Origin: Brevibacillus massiliensis
Lineage (GTDB): Bacteria; Bacillota; Bacilli; Brevibacillales; Brevibacillaceae
Reading direction: 5' to 3'
Assembly: GCF_000311785.1 (NCBI RefSeq)
Contig: NZ_HE978536.1
Location: 614,630-678,629, forward strand
DNA: 64,000 nt
The notes below the pieces were generated by a model. It ran no database searches. It saw only the letters and a list, made by a program, of their open reading frames with translations, and had not been told where the DNA came from. Made by a program: the position numbers and the translations under genes. Positions 43,409 through 52,499 of this stretch are shown here, piece by piece. Position 1 is the stretch's first letter, and each line of letters begins with the position of its first letter.

Positions 43409-45079
43409 ATGCAGGACGAGCAGGCAATTTTGCAGGAAACTCCCAAGGAAGTTTTTTGGACGCCATTAAAGACGGCTGTAGCCGGTTTTTTTGTCTTTGT
43501 TGCCGTTACATTAGTCTATACGCTCATTTCAAAAAACGAAATCTACTGGCCCGGATTATTGATGATGCTCTTGTTGTACTGCGTGTTTTACTACATCGGG
43601 GCCAAGGCTGTGATCAAGCGGAAAGGAAAAACGGACGACATGCTGGTCGCCGGGAGAGCCATGCCGCTCTGGCTCTCGATGTTTACCCTGACAGCGACCT
43701 GGGTAGGCGGCGGATACATTACCGGCACCGCTGAAAGCATATACACATCAGGGTTTGTCTGGACCCAGGCTCCTTGGTGTTACTCGGTCAGCTTGATTTT
43801 CGGCGGCATTTTCTTTGCCCGGAAGATGCGCAAACTGGAGTTTATGACGATGCTGGACCCGTTGGAGGCCCGCTTCGGCAAAAGAATGGCCGGTCTGCTG
43901 TACATCCCCGCCCTGATGGGGGAACTATTCTGGAGTGCCGCGATTTTAACCGCGCTGGGAACGACCTTTGGCGTCATTCTCGGATTAAGCTTTTCCGTTT
44001 CGATCATCATTTCCGCCGCTGTGGCGATCGCCTATACCGTCGTCGGCGGGCTGTGGGCTGTCGCCCATACCGACGTGCTGCAGTTGACGATCATGTTTAT
44101 CGGTTTGTTCATCGTGCTCCCCTTTGCCTTTTCCCATGTGGGCGGATTTGAAGCCGCTTTCGCCAACTACCAGTCAGGCATGCAGGGCACGATTCGCATT
44201 TTTCCGCCTTGGGCGGGATGGAACGACCCCAACTGGGGCCATTCTTACTGGAACTGGTGGGACTATGCGCTGCTGTTGATCTTTGGGGGGATTCCCTGGA
44301 ACAGTTATTTCCAGCGGGTCTTGTCTGCAAAGAACGAGAACGTGGCGATGTGGCTGTCGATCACGGCCGGCCTCCTGTGTGCCGTCGCGGCGATTCCCCC
44401 GACCCTGATTGGGATCGCCGGCTACAGCGCCAATTGGGCGGCGCTGGGGACACAAGCTCCGGAAAATTCCTCGATGATCCTCACCTATGTGTTTAAATAC
44501 ATGTCGCCCGATTTCGTCGGTGCGGTCGCGCTGGGCGGTTTGGCTGCAGCCGTCATCGCCGCTGTCGCCGCTTCCATGCTGTCGGCATCCGGGATGGCCG
44601 CCTGGAACGTGTATCGCCCGCTGGTCCGGCCAGAGGCGAATCCCCGCCAGCTCCAGCGGGTGATCAAGCGCTGCATCATGATCATCGGCGTGGGGTCCAC
44701 CTTGATTGCCCTCAACGCCAAGAGCGTCTACGCGCTGTGGTACTTGTGCAGCGATTTGGTCTACGTCGTCCTGTTCCCGCAGTTGACCTGCGCCCTCTTT
44801 TACAAGGGGGCCAACAGCTACGGATCGCTCGCCGGTTTCATGGTAGCTCTCCTCTTGCGGATCGGAGGAGGCGAGCCGCTCCTGGGTCTGCCCCCGCTCA
44901 TTCCCTATCCGATGATCGAAGATGGGGTTGTCCTGTTCCCCTTCCGCACCTTTGCCGCCGCAGCCGGGTTCGCTGCCATTTTCATCGTTTCTTTCCTCAC
45001 CCGCCATCTCTGTCCGCCGCAGCCCTTGTGCAATCTGCACAAAGCCCAAGACAGCCAGGGCCGCGCGGGCGCTCCATAA
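43409..45079 (+). CDS. Choline-type sodium:solute symporter (CHT/SSS family)
   Basis: Membrane symporter of 556 residues with about 13 helices. After TM1-2, GRAMPLWLSMFTLTATWVGGGYITGTAESIY and RKMRKLEFMTMLDPLEARFGKRMAG resemble the high-affinity choline transporters (CHT/SLC5A7-like) within the SSS family. GGIPWNSYFQRVLSAKN supports this. The ATG at 43409 has AAGGAAG. It lies downstream of gbsR and next to gbsAB, so choline uptake is the most economical role; other solutes cannot be excluded. Confidence 0.82.
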   Translation: MQDEQAILQETPKEVFWTPLKTAVAGFFVFVAVTLVYTLISKNEIYWPGLLMMLLLYCVFYYIGAKAVIKRKGKTDDMLVAGRAMPLWLSMFTLTATWVGGGYITGTAESIYTSGFVWTQAPWCYSVSLIFGGIFFARKMRKLEFMTMLDPLEARFGKRMAGLLYIPALMGELFWSAAILTALGTTFGVILGLSFSVSIIISAAVAIAYTVVGGLWAVAHTDVLQLTIMFIGLFIVLPFAFSHVGGFEAAFANYQSGMQGTIRIFPPWAGWNDPNWGHSYWNWWDYALLLIFGGIPWNSYFQRVLSAKNENVAMWLSITAGLLCAVAAIPPTLIGIAGYSANWAALGTQAPENSSMILTYVFKYMSPDFVGAVALGGLAAAVIAAVAASMLSASGMAAWNVYRPLVRPEANPRQLQRVIKRCIMIIGVGSTLIALNAKSVYALWYLCSDLVYVVLFPQLTCALFYKGANSYGSLAGFMVALLLRIGGGEPLLGLPPLIPYPMIEDGVVLFPFRTFAAAAGFAAIFIVSFLTRHLCPPQPLCNLHKAQDSQGRAGAP

Positions 45080-45108
45080 CCGCTCCAGCCATCTGCCAAG
45101 GGCAAAAT

Positions 45109-45138
45109 AGGAGAGGCGATCAGCCAATCGCCTCTCCT
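45109..45138. terminator. Bidirectional terminator between choline symporter and selA
   Basis: Perfect 12-pair stem AGGAGAGGCGAT/ATCGCCTCTCCT with a six-base loop. It includes the last codons of selA; TATTTTG follows on the minus strand. Confidence 0.75.
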
Positions 45139-46550
45139 GCCGTTTCGCTGACATCCACTTCGGTTTTGGCCAACCTGTTTATCGCCGCTCCAACGAGAGC
45201 GATCTCATCAGGCTGGATGGTACGCAGATCAAAGATCAATTCGTCTTTGGAAATGCGGGCGATGATCGCCGGCTCCCCTGTACGCAGCATCCTTTCCATC
45301 TCGTGGACAGGCCTGTCTTTTGGCCGCACAGCCAGCACCCAAGTGGGCAATTTTACGTCAGGCAGCGTTCCTCCGCCCACTTCCGTGACATCCCTCCTTA
45401 CGCTGACGAAAGCCCGCACTCCGGTGATCGCAGCCGCCAACCGGCGGGCTTTCTCCTCTACTTTTCCCATCGGTGCACAGATGTCGCGCAGCGTAGGCAG
45501 TTCTTCCAGCAATCTGGTTTCGTCGGCGTACAAGCGCAGCGTAGATTCCAGCGCCGCCAATGTCAGCTTGTCAACCCGCAGGATGCGGGCCAGTTGGTTC
45601 CGCTTTAACCGGTCAATCCAGGCTTTTTTGCCGGCGATAATTCCTGCCTGCGGTCCGCCGAGCAGTTTGTCCCCGCTAAACGACACCAGATCGGCCCCGG
45701 CACGGATGACCTCCTGGATGAGCGGCTCGTCCCCGATCCCGTGTTTGCGCAGATCGTAGAGCACCCCGCTGCCCAGATCTTCGTAGACAGGGACCCCGTA
45801 TTTTTTTCCAAGCGAAACGAGTTCCGGCAGCGTGACCGACTGGGTAAAACCGACCGTGCGAAAATTGCTGGTGTGCACCTTTAACAAAAGCGCCGTATGT
45901 TCACAGATGGCTCGCTCGTAATCAGCCAACCGCGTCTTGTTGGTCGTGCCCACCTCTCTTAAAATGCCGCCGCTTTGTTCCATAATCTCCGAGATGCGAA
46001 AAGACCCTCCGATCTCCACCAACTGTCCCCTGGAGACGACGACTTCTTTGTTCTTGGCCAGCTCGCTCAGGATCAAAAAGACGGCCGCGGCATTGTTGTT
46101 GACCACCATGGCCGCTTCTGCCCCGGTCAAGGACTGAATCAGTTGTTCGACGTGATCGTGGCGCGATCCCCGCGTGCCTTGGCCAATGCGGTACTCCAGA
46201 TTGGAGTATTGCGAAGCGACGGAGACGACGTGTTCTACCGCTGTTTTCGCCAGAATCGCCCGTCCCAGATTGGTATGCAAAATGATGCCCGTCGCGTTGA
46301 TCACGTTCGTCAGTTTTCGCCGCTTTTCCGCCAGCAGCCGGCACTTGATCTCCTCGACCATCTGCTCCACGGACAGCGCGGGTCTCTCCCCCGCTTTCAC
46401 CCGTTCCCTCAGTTCGTGCAAATACTGTTGAACCTGCCTGGTTACCAGTGTAGGGGTAAAATTCTGTCCATCTGTCCACGCTTTCAATTCAGGATGCTGC
46501 GTCAACCGATGGGTGGCGGGGATTGACCGCAGTTCTAACAGTCCGCTCAT
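45120..46550 (-). CDS. selA: L-seryl-tRNA(Sec) selenium transferase
   Basis: PLP enzyme of 476 residues that converts Ser-tRNA-Sec to Sec-tRNA-Sec using selenophosphate. It has NVINATGIILHTNLGRA, AAMVVNNNAAAVFLIL, VSRGQLVEIGGSFRI and LVSFSGDKLLGGPQAG with the PLP lysine, all SelA signatures. The ATG at 46550 is chosen; a GTG/ATG further upstream lies within the LysR gene. It overlaps that gene by four bases (ATGA), an unusual LysR-selA coupling. Its tRNA substrate is encoded at 39306 and its elongation-factor partner SelB at 50308. selD is not in the window. Confidence 0.96.
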   Translation of the reverse strand: MSGLLELRSIPATHRLTQHPELKAWTDGQNFTPTLVTRQVQQYLHELRERVKAGERPALSVEQMVEEIKCRLLAEKRRKLTNVINATGIILHTNLGRAILAKTAVEHVVSVASQYSNLEYRIGQGTRGSRHDHVEQLIQSLTGAEAAMVVNNNAAAVFLILSELAKNKEVVVSRGQLVEIGGSFRISEIMEQSGGILREVGTTNKTRLADYERAICEHTALLLKVHTSNFRTVGFTQSVTLPELVSLGKKYGVPVYEDLGSGVLYDLRKHGIGDEPLIQEVIRAGADLVSFSGDKLLGGPQAGIIAGKKAWIDRLKRNQLARILRVDKLTLAALESTLRLYADETRLLEELPTLRDICAPMGKVEEKARRLAAAITGVRAFVSVRRDVTEVGGGTLPDVKLPTWVLAVRPKDRPVHEMERMLRTGEPAIIARISKDELIFDLRTIQPDEIALVGAAINRLAKTEVDVSETAGEAIG

Positions 46551-47464
46551 CGCCCGCCCCCTGTCTGCCCCCGTAAGGATTGCGGCTGATATCTGCTCTG
46601 AAAGGCCAAAAACGATGCAACCAGCGGCGAGTTGCGGTGATCCTCCATGCAGGAGAGATAAAAGCGGCGGGAGGGGGCAAAACCATCCAGCCGGACAAGT
46701 TGGGCCCGATGGCACGCGAGCGCTCTCTTGGCGGCCAGCGAGGAGACGACGGAAGCGCCCAATCCCGCTTCCACCGCGGCAACAACGGCATCCGCGCTGC
46801 CCATCTGTCCGGCGATCTTCAACTGGCCTACGTGACAGCCTCTTTGCCGCAATTCCCTCTCCCAGGTTCGCCGCGTATCCGACTCCGGTTCACGCAGCAC
46901 CCATTCTACCTCAAACAGATCTTCAAAACTGCCGATTCGGTCCAGCCACGCTTTTTCCGGCGGAACAATGATTTGCAGTTCGTCGGCAAAGAGCGGATAG
47001 GACAACAAGCCGGGATGGCGCTCCGGTTTTCCGGTGATACACACGTCCACTGTCCGCTCTTTTAACCACCCGGTGACTTTATGGCTCCCCGATACGCGGA
47101 GCTGGACGAGGACGTCGGGATAAGCGAGCCGGTATTGCTGAATCAAGGCCGGCAGGTAGTACTCCGACGGAACCGTGCTGGCGCCAATGACGAGCCTGCC
47201 TTCCAGCTTATGGCCCAGCAGCCGCCGCTCCAACTCGTCCCACAGCGCGAGAATCTGCTGCGCCTGGGTGTAGACGTGTTCCCCCTGAGCGGTTACCTGG
47301 ACGCCATCGGCATGCCTCAGCAACAGTTTGGTGTGAAAATGCTCCTCCAATGCCTGCACCCGCTGTGTGATCGCCGGTTGAGAAACTGCGAGCAGCGAAG
47401 CCGCCTCTTTGTAACTTTTGGTTTGGATCACCTTTACAAAAGCCCGCAATTGGTTTACGTTCAC
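46547..47464 (-). CDS. LysR-family regulator (CysB/CysL-like) coupled to selA
   Basis: LysR regulator of 305 residues. The HTH is MNVNQLRAFVKVIQTKSYKEAASLLAVSQPAITQRVQALEEHF. The effector domain begins GRLVIGASTVPSEYYLPALIQQY, the CysL/CbbR-like pattern. It is divergent from the selenium-linked yedE gene across overlapping promoters and is translationally coupled to selA by an ATGA overlap. It may therefore sense a selenium or sulfur compound and control both. That role is inferred from position only. Confidence 0.87.
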   Translation of the reverse strand: MNVNQLRAFVKVIQTKSYKEAASLLAVSQPAITQRVQALEEHFHTKLLLRHADGVQVTAQGEHVYTQAQQILALWDELERRLLGHKLEGRLVIGASTVPSEYYLPALIQQYRLAYPDVLVQLRVSGSHKVTGWLKERTVDVCITGKPERHPGLLSYPLFADELQIIVPPEKAWLDRIGSFEDLFEVEWVLREPESDTRRTWERELRQRGCHVGQLKIAGQMGSADAVVAAVEAGLGASVVSSLAAKRALACHRAQLVRLDGFAPSRRFYLSCMEDHRNSPLVASFLAFQSRYQPQSLRGQTGGGR

Positions 47465-47553
47465 TTTCCAAGCTTCCCTCCTTGGCGAAAACGCTAATAT
47501 GCCGGCTCCTTCCGACGCGGTTCCGCTCCACTGTGAAAATTTACGTTATGATT

Positions 47554-47582
47554 ATTATAATTTTTATTTATATCATTTACAA
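47554..47582 (-). promoter_or_regulatory. Sigma-A promoter of the lysR-selA unit
   Basis: Minus-strand TTGTAA (47577-47582) and TATAAT (47554-47559) with a 17-base spacer. It overlaps the divergent yedE promoter. Confidence 0.65.
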
Positions 47583-47595
47583 TATTCTGTATAAT
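47567..47595 (+). promoter_or_regulatory. Sigma-A promoter of the yedE operon
   Basis: TTTATA (47567-47572) and TATAAT (47590-47595) with a 17-base spacer. It interleaves with the lysR promoter, the arrangement typical of LysR autoregulation. Confidence 0.6.
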
Positions 47596-47663
47596 ATAAA
47601 AAGACAAAATTATCTAAACAAAATAATCGCGTTTACAAATCGATGGGTCAGGAGGGCAGGTGG

Positions 47664-48911
47664 ATGTTTAGTCGGATGCTTCACAAGCTGTTTTACGATT
47701 ACTGGAACCCGTATCTCACAGTAGGACTAGCCGGGTTGTTCAGTGCGCTGTACTTCGGCATTACCGGGTCGGTGTGGGCGGTGACCGGCGAATTTACGCG
47801 GTACGGCGGGCATTTGCTGCAATTGCTGCACGTCGATGTCTCCAACTGGGCTTACTTTAACCTGATCAAGTTCAGCGGAAGCCCGCTGGAGCGGACAGAC
47901 GGCTGGATCGTCATCGGGATGCTGGCCGGTCCGCTGGTCACGGTGCTCCTCGGCAACCACTTCAAGCTCAGGGTTCCACAGCAAAAACGCCGGCTGTTGC
48001 AGGGATTTGCAGGCGGAATCATCGCCGGTTTCGGCGCGAGGCTGGCGTTAGGCTGCAATCTGGCCGCGTTTTTTACCGGTCTCCCGCAGTTTTCGTTCCA
48101 CGCCTGGATTTTTATGCTTGCCACAGCCGCGGGCACCTTTATCGGCGTCAAAATCATCGGCACCTCCTGGTGGCGGGGCAAACCCAATCTGCAGCCGTTT
48201 GCCAAAAGCGGCGAACCGGCACGGCCAACGGGACACCCGTACCAGCGCTTCCTCGGTTCGCTGATCGGCCTTTGTTTTCTTGGCGTTGTCGTCTATCTCC
48301 TGGCCGTCGGCAAAACCATGCTGGCCGCTGCCGCCTTGTTCGGGGCCGCCTTTGGCATCCTCATCGAACGAGGGCAGATTTGCTTTACGTCCGCCTTTCG
48401 GGATTTGTGGATCAGCGGCCGCTCTGTGATGACCAAGTCCCTTGCCATCGGGATGACCGTCGGCACCATCGGAACCTTTTTCCTGATCGAAACCGGAATG
48501 CCCGCGGTCATCAAGGTTGCCGCTCCCAGCACACTGATTGGCGGACTGCTGTTTGGGATCGGCATCGTGCTTGCCGGCGGATGCGAGACCGGTTGGATGT
48601 ACCGGGCGGTAGAAGGGCAGGTTCACTTCTGGGCGGTTGGCGCCGGCAACATCATCGGAGCCACCCTGCTCGCCTTTGCCTGGGATCACCTGGGCGTCTA
48701 CGATGCGCTCGTCAGCGGCTGGAAGCCTGTCAATCTGATCGAAGCCTGGGGAGCCCCGCTGGCACTGGGCGGCACACTTGCTCTGCTGCTCGTTTGGTAT
48801 CTTTTCTCGGTTTATTGGGAGAAGCATTACCGGTTTGCCAGCGGCAGCCACGCCGCAGGTCAACCGTATGTCAGCGGAGCATTGCCCATTGTGCCGAAGG
48901 AACAGGGCTGA
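47664..48911 (+). CDS. yedE: Selenium metabolism-linked YedE membrane transporter
   Basis: YeeE/YedE-family transporter of 415 residues with about 10 TM helices. The two family repeats carry the Gly/Cys motifs GFGARLALGCNLAAFFTG and GIVLAGGCETGWMYRAVEGQ, and ILIERGQICFTSAFRDLW. The ATG at 47664 has AGGAGG eight bases upstream; an ATG seven codons earlier does not. YedE is often genetically linked to selD and yedF and is predicted to import a selenium or sulfur species. Here it leads a cluster with a selenocysteine-containing YedF-like protein and a permease, between selA and selB. Confidence 0.9.
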   Translation: MFSRMLHKLFYDYWNPYLTVGLAGLFSALYFGITGSVWAVTGEFTRYGGHLLQLLHVDVSNWAYFNLIKFSGSPLERTDGWIVIGMLAGPLVTVLLGNHFKLRVPQQKRRLLQGFAGGIIAGFGARLALGCNLAAFFTGLPQFSFHAWIFMLATAAGTFIGVKIIGTSWWRGKPNLQPFAKSGEPARPTGHPYQRFLGSLIGLCFLGVVVYLLAVGKTMLAAAALFGAAFGILIERGQICFTSAFRDLWISGRSVMTKSLAIGMTVGTIGTFFLIETGMPAVIKVAAPSTLIGGLLFGIGIVLAGGCETGWMYRAVEGQVHFWAVGAGNIIGATLLAFAWDHLGVYDALVSGWKPVNLIEAWGAPLALGGTLALLLVWYLFSVYWEKHYRFASGSHAAGQPYVSGALPIVPKEQG

Positions 48912-48930
48912 CAAACACGGAGGTGGAGAA

Positions 48931-49173
48931 ATGGACAGCGAGCTGATCGATTACGTGCTGGATATTCGCGGCGAGCCGTGACCCTATCCCGTTATCTACG
49001 CGCTGGAGGCGCTGCAAAGCATGAAGCCCGGACAGGTACTGCAAGTGATCGCCGACTGTCCGCAATCGTTTCGAAGTGTTCCCGAAGAAGCGGTAAAACA
49101 CGGTTACCTGCTGGCCGCCGCTCCTGAAAAGAGAGGACAAGACTTGTATTTTTACATCCGCATTCCTTTATAA
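48931..49173 (+). CDS. yedF: YedF/TusA-like selenoprotein (Sec in place of catalytic Cys)
   Basis: Tiny selenoprotein of 80 residues. The ATG at 48931 has GGAGGTGGAG; an in-frame TGA at 48979-48981 is codon 17 in YVLDIRGEP-U-PYPVIYALEAL. TusA/SirA/YedF N-domains have Cys in exactly this CPxP position, so Sec replaces it. After the TGA the frame continues to a normal TusA-like end (RGQDLYFYIRIPL) and a TAA. The DsrE-like C-terminal domain found in full YedF is absent. A GCGC-TGGAG-GCGC hairpin 18 bases after the TGA may be the SECIS. Its neighbours are yedE and a permease. It may accept or carry selenium or sulfur. A gene caller would miss it. Confidence 0.9.
49000..49012 (+). promoter_or_regulatory. 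Candidate SECIS hairpin in the yedF-like gene
   Basis: GCGC-TGGAG-GCGC beginning 18 bases 3' of the Sec UGA. The stem is short, so support is modest. Confidence 0.45.
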
Positions 49174-49201
49174 TAGAGAAGGGAAAGGGGGGAAAACTGT
49201 G

Positions 49202-50281
49202 ATGCAACCGAATCTTATCCAACCTCAAAACCCTGCCCGATCCGCAGGGGCCGCCCGCAAACGGGCCGGGATTCTCCTCTTTTTTGCCCTGGCTGCAGCC
49301 GGTTTGTTCTGGGCCAAGTGGCAGCCGTATTTTTACAAAGCACTCACGGCGGCAAGGGAGCATTCCATCGGCAAATCCATTCTCCAGGATGCCTCCTCCA
49401 GCATTCCCGCTCCTTCGTGGGAAGCGGCCTGGAGCTATTCCGTGACATATTTTCTCGCGGTATGGAAAGCGCTCCTGGTAGCCACCATTCTCGCTTCACT
49501 CGTACAGGTGCTGATTCCCCGGGATTGGATTTCACGGGTACTGGGATCACCCCGATTCGCCAGCACGTGGAGGGGCGGATTGCTCTCGCTGCCCGGCATG
49601 ATGTGCACCTGCTGTGCCGCTCCGATCGTCGCGGGACTGCGCAAGTGCTCCAGCTCGGTAGGGGCAGCGGCAGCCTTTTGGTTTGGCAATACCGCGCTTA
49701 ATCCGGCCGTCCTCGTCTTTATGTTTTTCGTCCTGGGCTGGAAGTTCACCCTGCTGCGCTTCGTTCTCGGCGCTGTACTGGTGTTCGGGGTCACGACGCT
49801 GGCGAATCGGCTGGCGAAAAATCAGCCTGCCCTCGAACCGCTGCCGACCCCGCTCAAACAAGCGGCACAGCCTGACGACGGCAGCTTCTTGGGCCGTTGG
49901 ATCAAGGCTTTCGGCAAAATGGCCTTCAGCATGACTCCGCTGTACATCTTGACTGTGATGGCCCTTGGTGCCTCCCGGGCCTGGCTGTTTCCGACGCTGG
50001 ATGTGAACCTGGCGGACAACTTCTGGCTGATCGTCGCGATGTCAATCGCCGGTACGCTGTTTGTGATTCCGACCGCCGCGGAAATTCCCATCATGCAGAG
50101 CGTGATTGCGATGGGGCTGGGCAGCGGGACAGCCGCAGCGCTGATGATCACCTTGCCGGTCATCAGTCTGCCTTCGATTTTGATGGTGCGCAGGGCTTTT
50201 CCGGCCAAGGTGCTGGCCTTCCTCGCAGGCAGCGTGGTTGCGCTCGGAATCGTCGCAGGGCTGATCGGCAGCTTTTTCTAA
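49202..50281 (+). CDS. Permease of the YraQ/ArsP (DUF318) family
   Basis: Membrane protein of 359 residues with about eight TM helices. The first conserved block reads GGLLSLPGMMCTCCAAPIVAGLRKCSSS and the second IPTAAEIPIMQSVIAMGLGSGTAAALMITLPVISLPS, the duplicated structure of DUF318 permeases (ArsP exports organoarsenicals). A cluster of Cys in CTCC suggests binding of a thiophilic oxyanion or organo-element. It starts at ATG 49202 with AAAGGGGGG and follows the YedF-like selenoprotein by 28 bases. A role in selenium movement is an inference from context. Confidence 0.83.
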   Translation: MQPNLIQPQNPARSAGAARKRAGILLFFALAAAGLFWAKWQPYFYKALTAAREHSIGKSILQDASSSIPAPSWEAAWSYSVTYFLAVWKALLVATILASLVQVLIPRDWISRVLGSPRFASTWRGGLLSLPGMMCTCCAAPIVAGLRKCSSSVGAAAAFWFGNTALNPAVLVFMFFVLGWKFTLLRFVLGAVLVFGVTTLANRLAKNQPALEPLPTPLKQAAQPDDGSFLGRWIKAFGKMAFSMTPLYILTVMALGASRAWLFPTLDVNLADNFWLIVAMSIAGTLFVIPTAAEIPIMQSVIAMGLGSGTAAALMITLPVISLPSILMVRRAFPAKVLAFLAGSVVALGIVAGLIGSFF

Positions 50282-50289
50282 CGAACAAA

Positions 50290-50316
50290 AGAGGGTGAGC
50301 GGCCTGCTCACCCTCT
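50290..50316 (-). terminator. Terminator at the end of selB
   Basis: Stem GAGGGTGAGC/GCTCACCCTC with a five-base loop. On the minus strand it is followed by TTTTG; it overlaps the selB stop codon. Confidence 0.7.
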
Positions 50317-52236
50317 CCATATTCTTCCCGTGTCCACCCGCCTGGTCAGCTTTTCGCGGTCAAGAGACTCGAGGAACGGTATCAGGTACTTCCGTGAAAG
50401 ACCCAGCGCCTCCTTGGCAGCAGCAGGCGTAAGGACTCCCTCAACACTGCTGGCCATCCGCAGTTTATCCACACCTTTCACCCAACCGGCCCGATGCAAG
50501 TACAGGTAATCCGCCAAATGTACCAATTCCCCCCGATTCAGCAAGAACGCCTTGAAATCGCCGCCCAGTTCCTCCGGGATAGCGAATTCCTGCAAAAGCG
50601 CTCCCCAGGCGGAAGGGTGCCAGCCGTTTTGCTCCAGGGCAGCCACAGCCCGTTGCATTTGTTTCTCGCAGCCGCTCGGAAAGCCGGGCGTAAAACCAGT
50701 CAGGCACAGCGTGTTGTTGGTCTCTTGAATCATCGCATGCTGCCGTGCCTGTTCGAGGACGATCCGCCACAATTTATCGGGTACATGGCTGAAGCGGCTG
50801 CTTTTCAGCAGGGCCTTGTCCATCCCGGCACGAAGCGGGTAGGTCTGATGGTACTTGGCCAGTTCATCGACGATCTGCCGGTTCCACTGCTCCCGTGTGG
50901 CTGCAAGCAGCAGAAAACAACTTTCCTTGTCTAAAGAGCCGTCCCGTCCGATCAGCGCAAACACCTGACCCGCTTCCTGCAGCACAGTACGCAATTCCGC
51001 TTCGCCGACAGAAACGTGCTGCAATACTTCGCCGACCGTGGCGCAAGATACCCGCTCCAGGTACTGGACAAGCTGTTCCTGCAAACTCCCTTCCGCAAGC
51101 TGGTTCAACCTTTGTACGGTCGCTTGGCCGAAACGGTGCCGCTGTGCATAAGGGTCTATCACCTGGCCGCCGCCGATCGTCATCATCGGAGAAAGCCGCC
51201 TGATCACAAACGGTTCTCCCTGTTTCGTCACGACAGGCTCTTCCAACTGCAATTGGCAGACGGTTTCCTCCCCTGGTTCCAGAAGATTCCGATCAAAAAA
51301 CACGATTTTTCCGATCACCTCCGAGGTGCCGAGGTGGAGACGAACTCTGGTGCGCTGCCGCAAACCGAACGAGATGCTCTCCAGCAGGGAAAACCGGACA
51401 TCGATTCGCTTGCTGGCTCGGGAGTAACCGGGGGCAGCAAGCGTCATCCCCCTGCACACCGCGTCCGCGTTTCCCCCGCTGATATTGACGGCAACGCGCT
51501 CGCCGGCGACGGCCTTTGCGACCTGCCGCTTGTGGACGTGAAGCTGACGAACCCGCACCTTCGTCTCTCCCGGGAGCAGTTGTAAAACATCGCCTTCCGC
51601 TACCTTCCCTTCGTACACTGTCCCCGTTACCACCGTTCCGGCTCCCTTCACTTTAAACACCCGGTCGATCGGTATCCGAACCGGCGCATCGGACTTTCGC
51701 TGCGGCAGGCTGATGAGCTGCTGCTCTATCGTCGTCCGCAACAGATCGATCCCCGCTCCCGTCTTGCCGCTTACCGTCACCATAGGCGCCCCGCGCAAAA
51801 AAGTCCCTCCTGCCCACTCCGCCACCTCCTCTTGCACCATTGCCAGCCAGTCTTCCTCCACCGCATCGCATTTCGTCAACACGATGATCCCCGCTTTAAT
51901 CCCGAGAAAGCGCAGGATATCGACGTGTTCGCGTGTCTGCGGCATAACGCCTTCATCGGCCGCGATCACCAGCAGCACCATGTCGATGCCTGCCGCTCCC
52001 GCGATCATCTGGCGGATGAAGCGTTCATGGCCGGGGACATCGACCACACCGATCACCGCTCCGCCAGGCAGAATGCAGGGGGCATATCCCGGTTCGATTG
52101 AGATTCCGCGTTCTTTTTCTTCCTTGAGGCGGTCGGTATCCACCCCTGTCAGCCGCTTGGTCAGCGTTGTTTTTCCATGGTCAATATGCCCGGCAATCCC
52201 GATCGTATGACGAAACAGCCGATCTTTTTGGTCCAA
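50308..52236 (-). CDS. selB: Selenocysteine-specific elongation factor
   Basis: GTPase of 642 residues that delivers Sec-tRNA-Sec to UGA codons marked by a SECIS hairpin. G1 is GHIDHGKTTL, the switch-I region is EEKERGISIEPGYA, G3 is DVPGHERF and G4 is TKCD. EF-Tu-like domains II and III follow. C-terminal winged helices end in LTPAAAKEALGLSRKYLIPFLESLD, which binds mRNA. The start is TTG at 52236 with AAAGGAG. It lies convergent to the permease gene and serves grdA, grdB and the yedF-like gene. Confidence 0.96.
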   Translation of the reverse strand: MDQKDRLFRHTIGIAGHIDHGKTTLTKRLTGVDTDRLKEEKERGISIEPGYAPCILPGGAVIGVVDVPGHERFIRQMIAGAAGIDMVLLVIAADEGVMPQTREHVDILRFLGIKAGIIVLTKCDAVEEDWLAMVQEEVAEWAGGTFLRGAPMVTVSGKTGAGIDLLRTTIEQQLISLPQRKSDAPVRIPIDRVFKVKGAGTVVTGTVYEGKVAEGDVLQLLPGETKVRVRQLHVHKRQVAKAVAGERVAVNISGGNADAVCRGMTLAAPGYSRASKRIDVRFSLLESISFGLRQRTRVRLHLGTSEVIGKIVFFDRNLLEPGEETVCQLQLEEPVVTKQGEPFVIRRLSPMMTIGGGQVIDPYAQRHRFGQATVQRLNQLAEGSLQEQLVQYLERVSCATVGEVLQHVSVGEAELRTVLQEAGQVFALIGRDGSLDKESCFLLLAATREQWNRQIVDELAKYHQTYPLRAGMDKALLKSSRFSHVPDKLWRIVLEQARQHAMIQETNNTLCLTGFTPGFPSGCEKQMQRAVAALEQNGWHPSAWGALLQEFAIPEELGGDFKAFLLNRGELVHLADYLYLHRAGWVKGVDKLRMASSVEGVLTPAAAKEALGLSRKYLIPFLESLDREKLTRRVDTGRIWRG

Positions 52237-52499
52237 CGTGCAGCCTCTCCTTTCCGCTTGCGGAACTGTGAGCCTATCAAGAGCGCTTCGTCATTATTTT
52301 ATCAAATATTTTAAATATACAAAATATATTTCACGTATTGTACAAACGAAATACGAAGGACAAACACGCATCCATGTCAAGCGACAGCACCCCGTTCACC
52401 ATTTCGTAAAACATTCGACGTCAGCCTGTAACATTTTACTGTTTCCTCCCTCTCCCATTCTTGTTACGTTAGTAGATGGCAAAGGAGGAAAGAAAGGAA

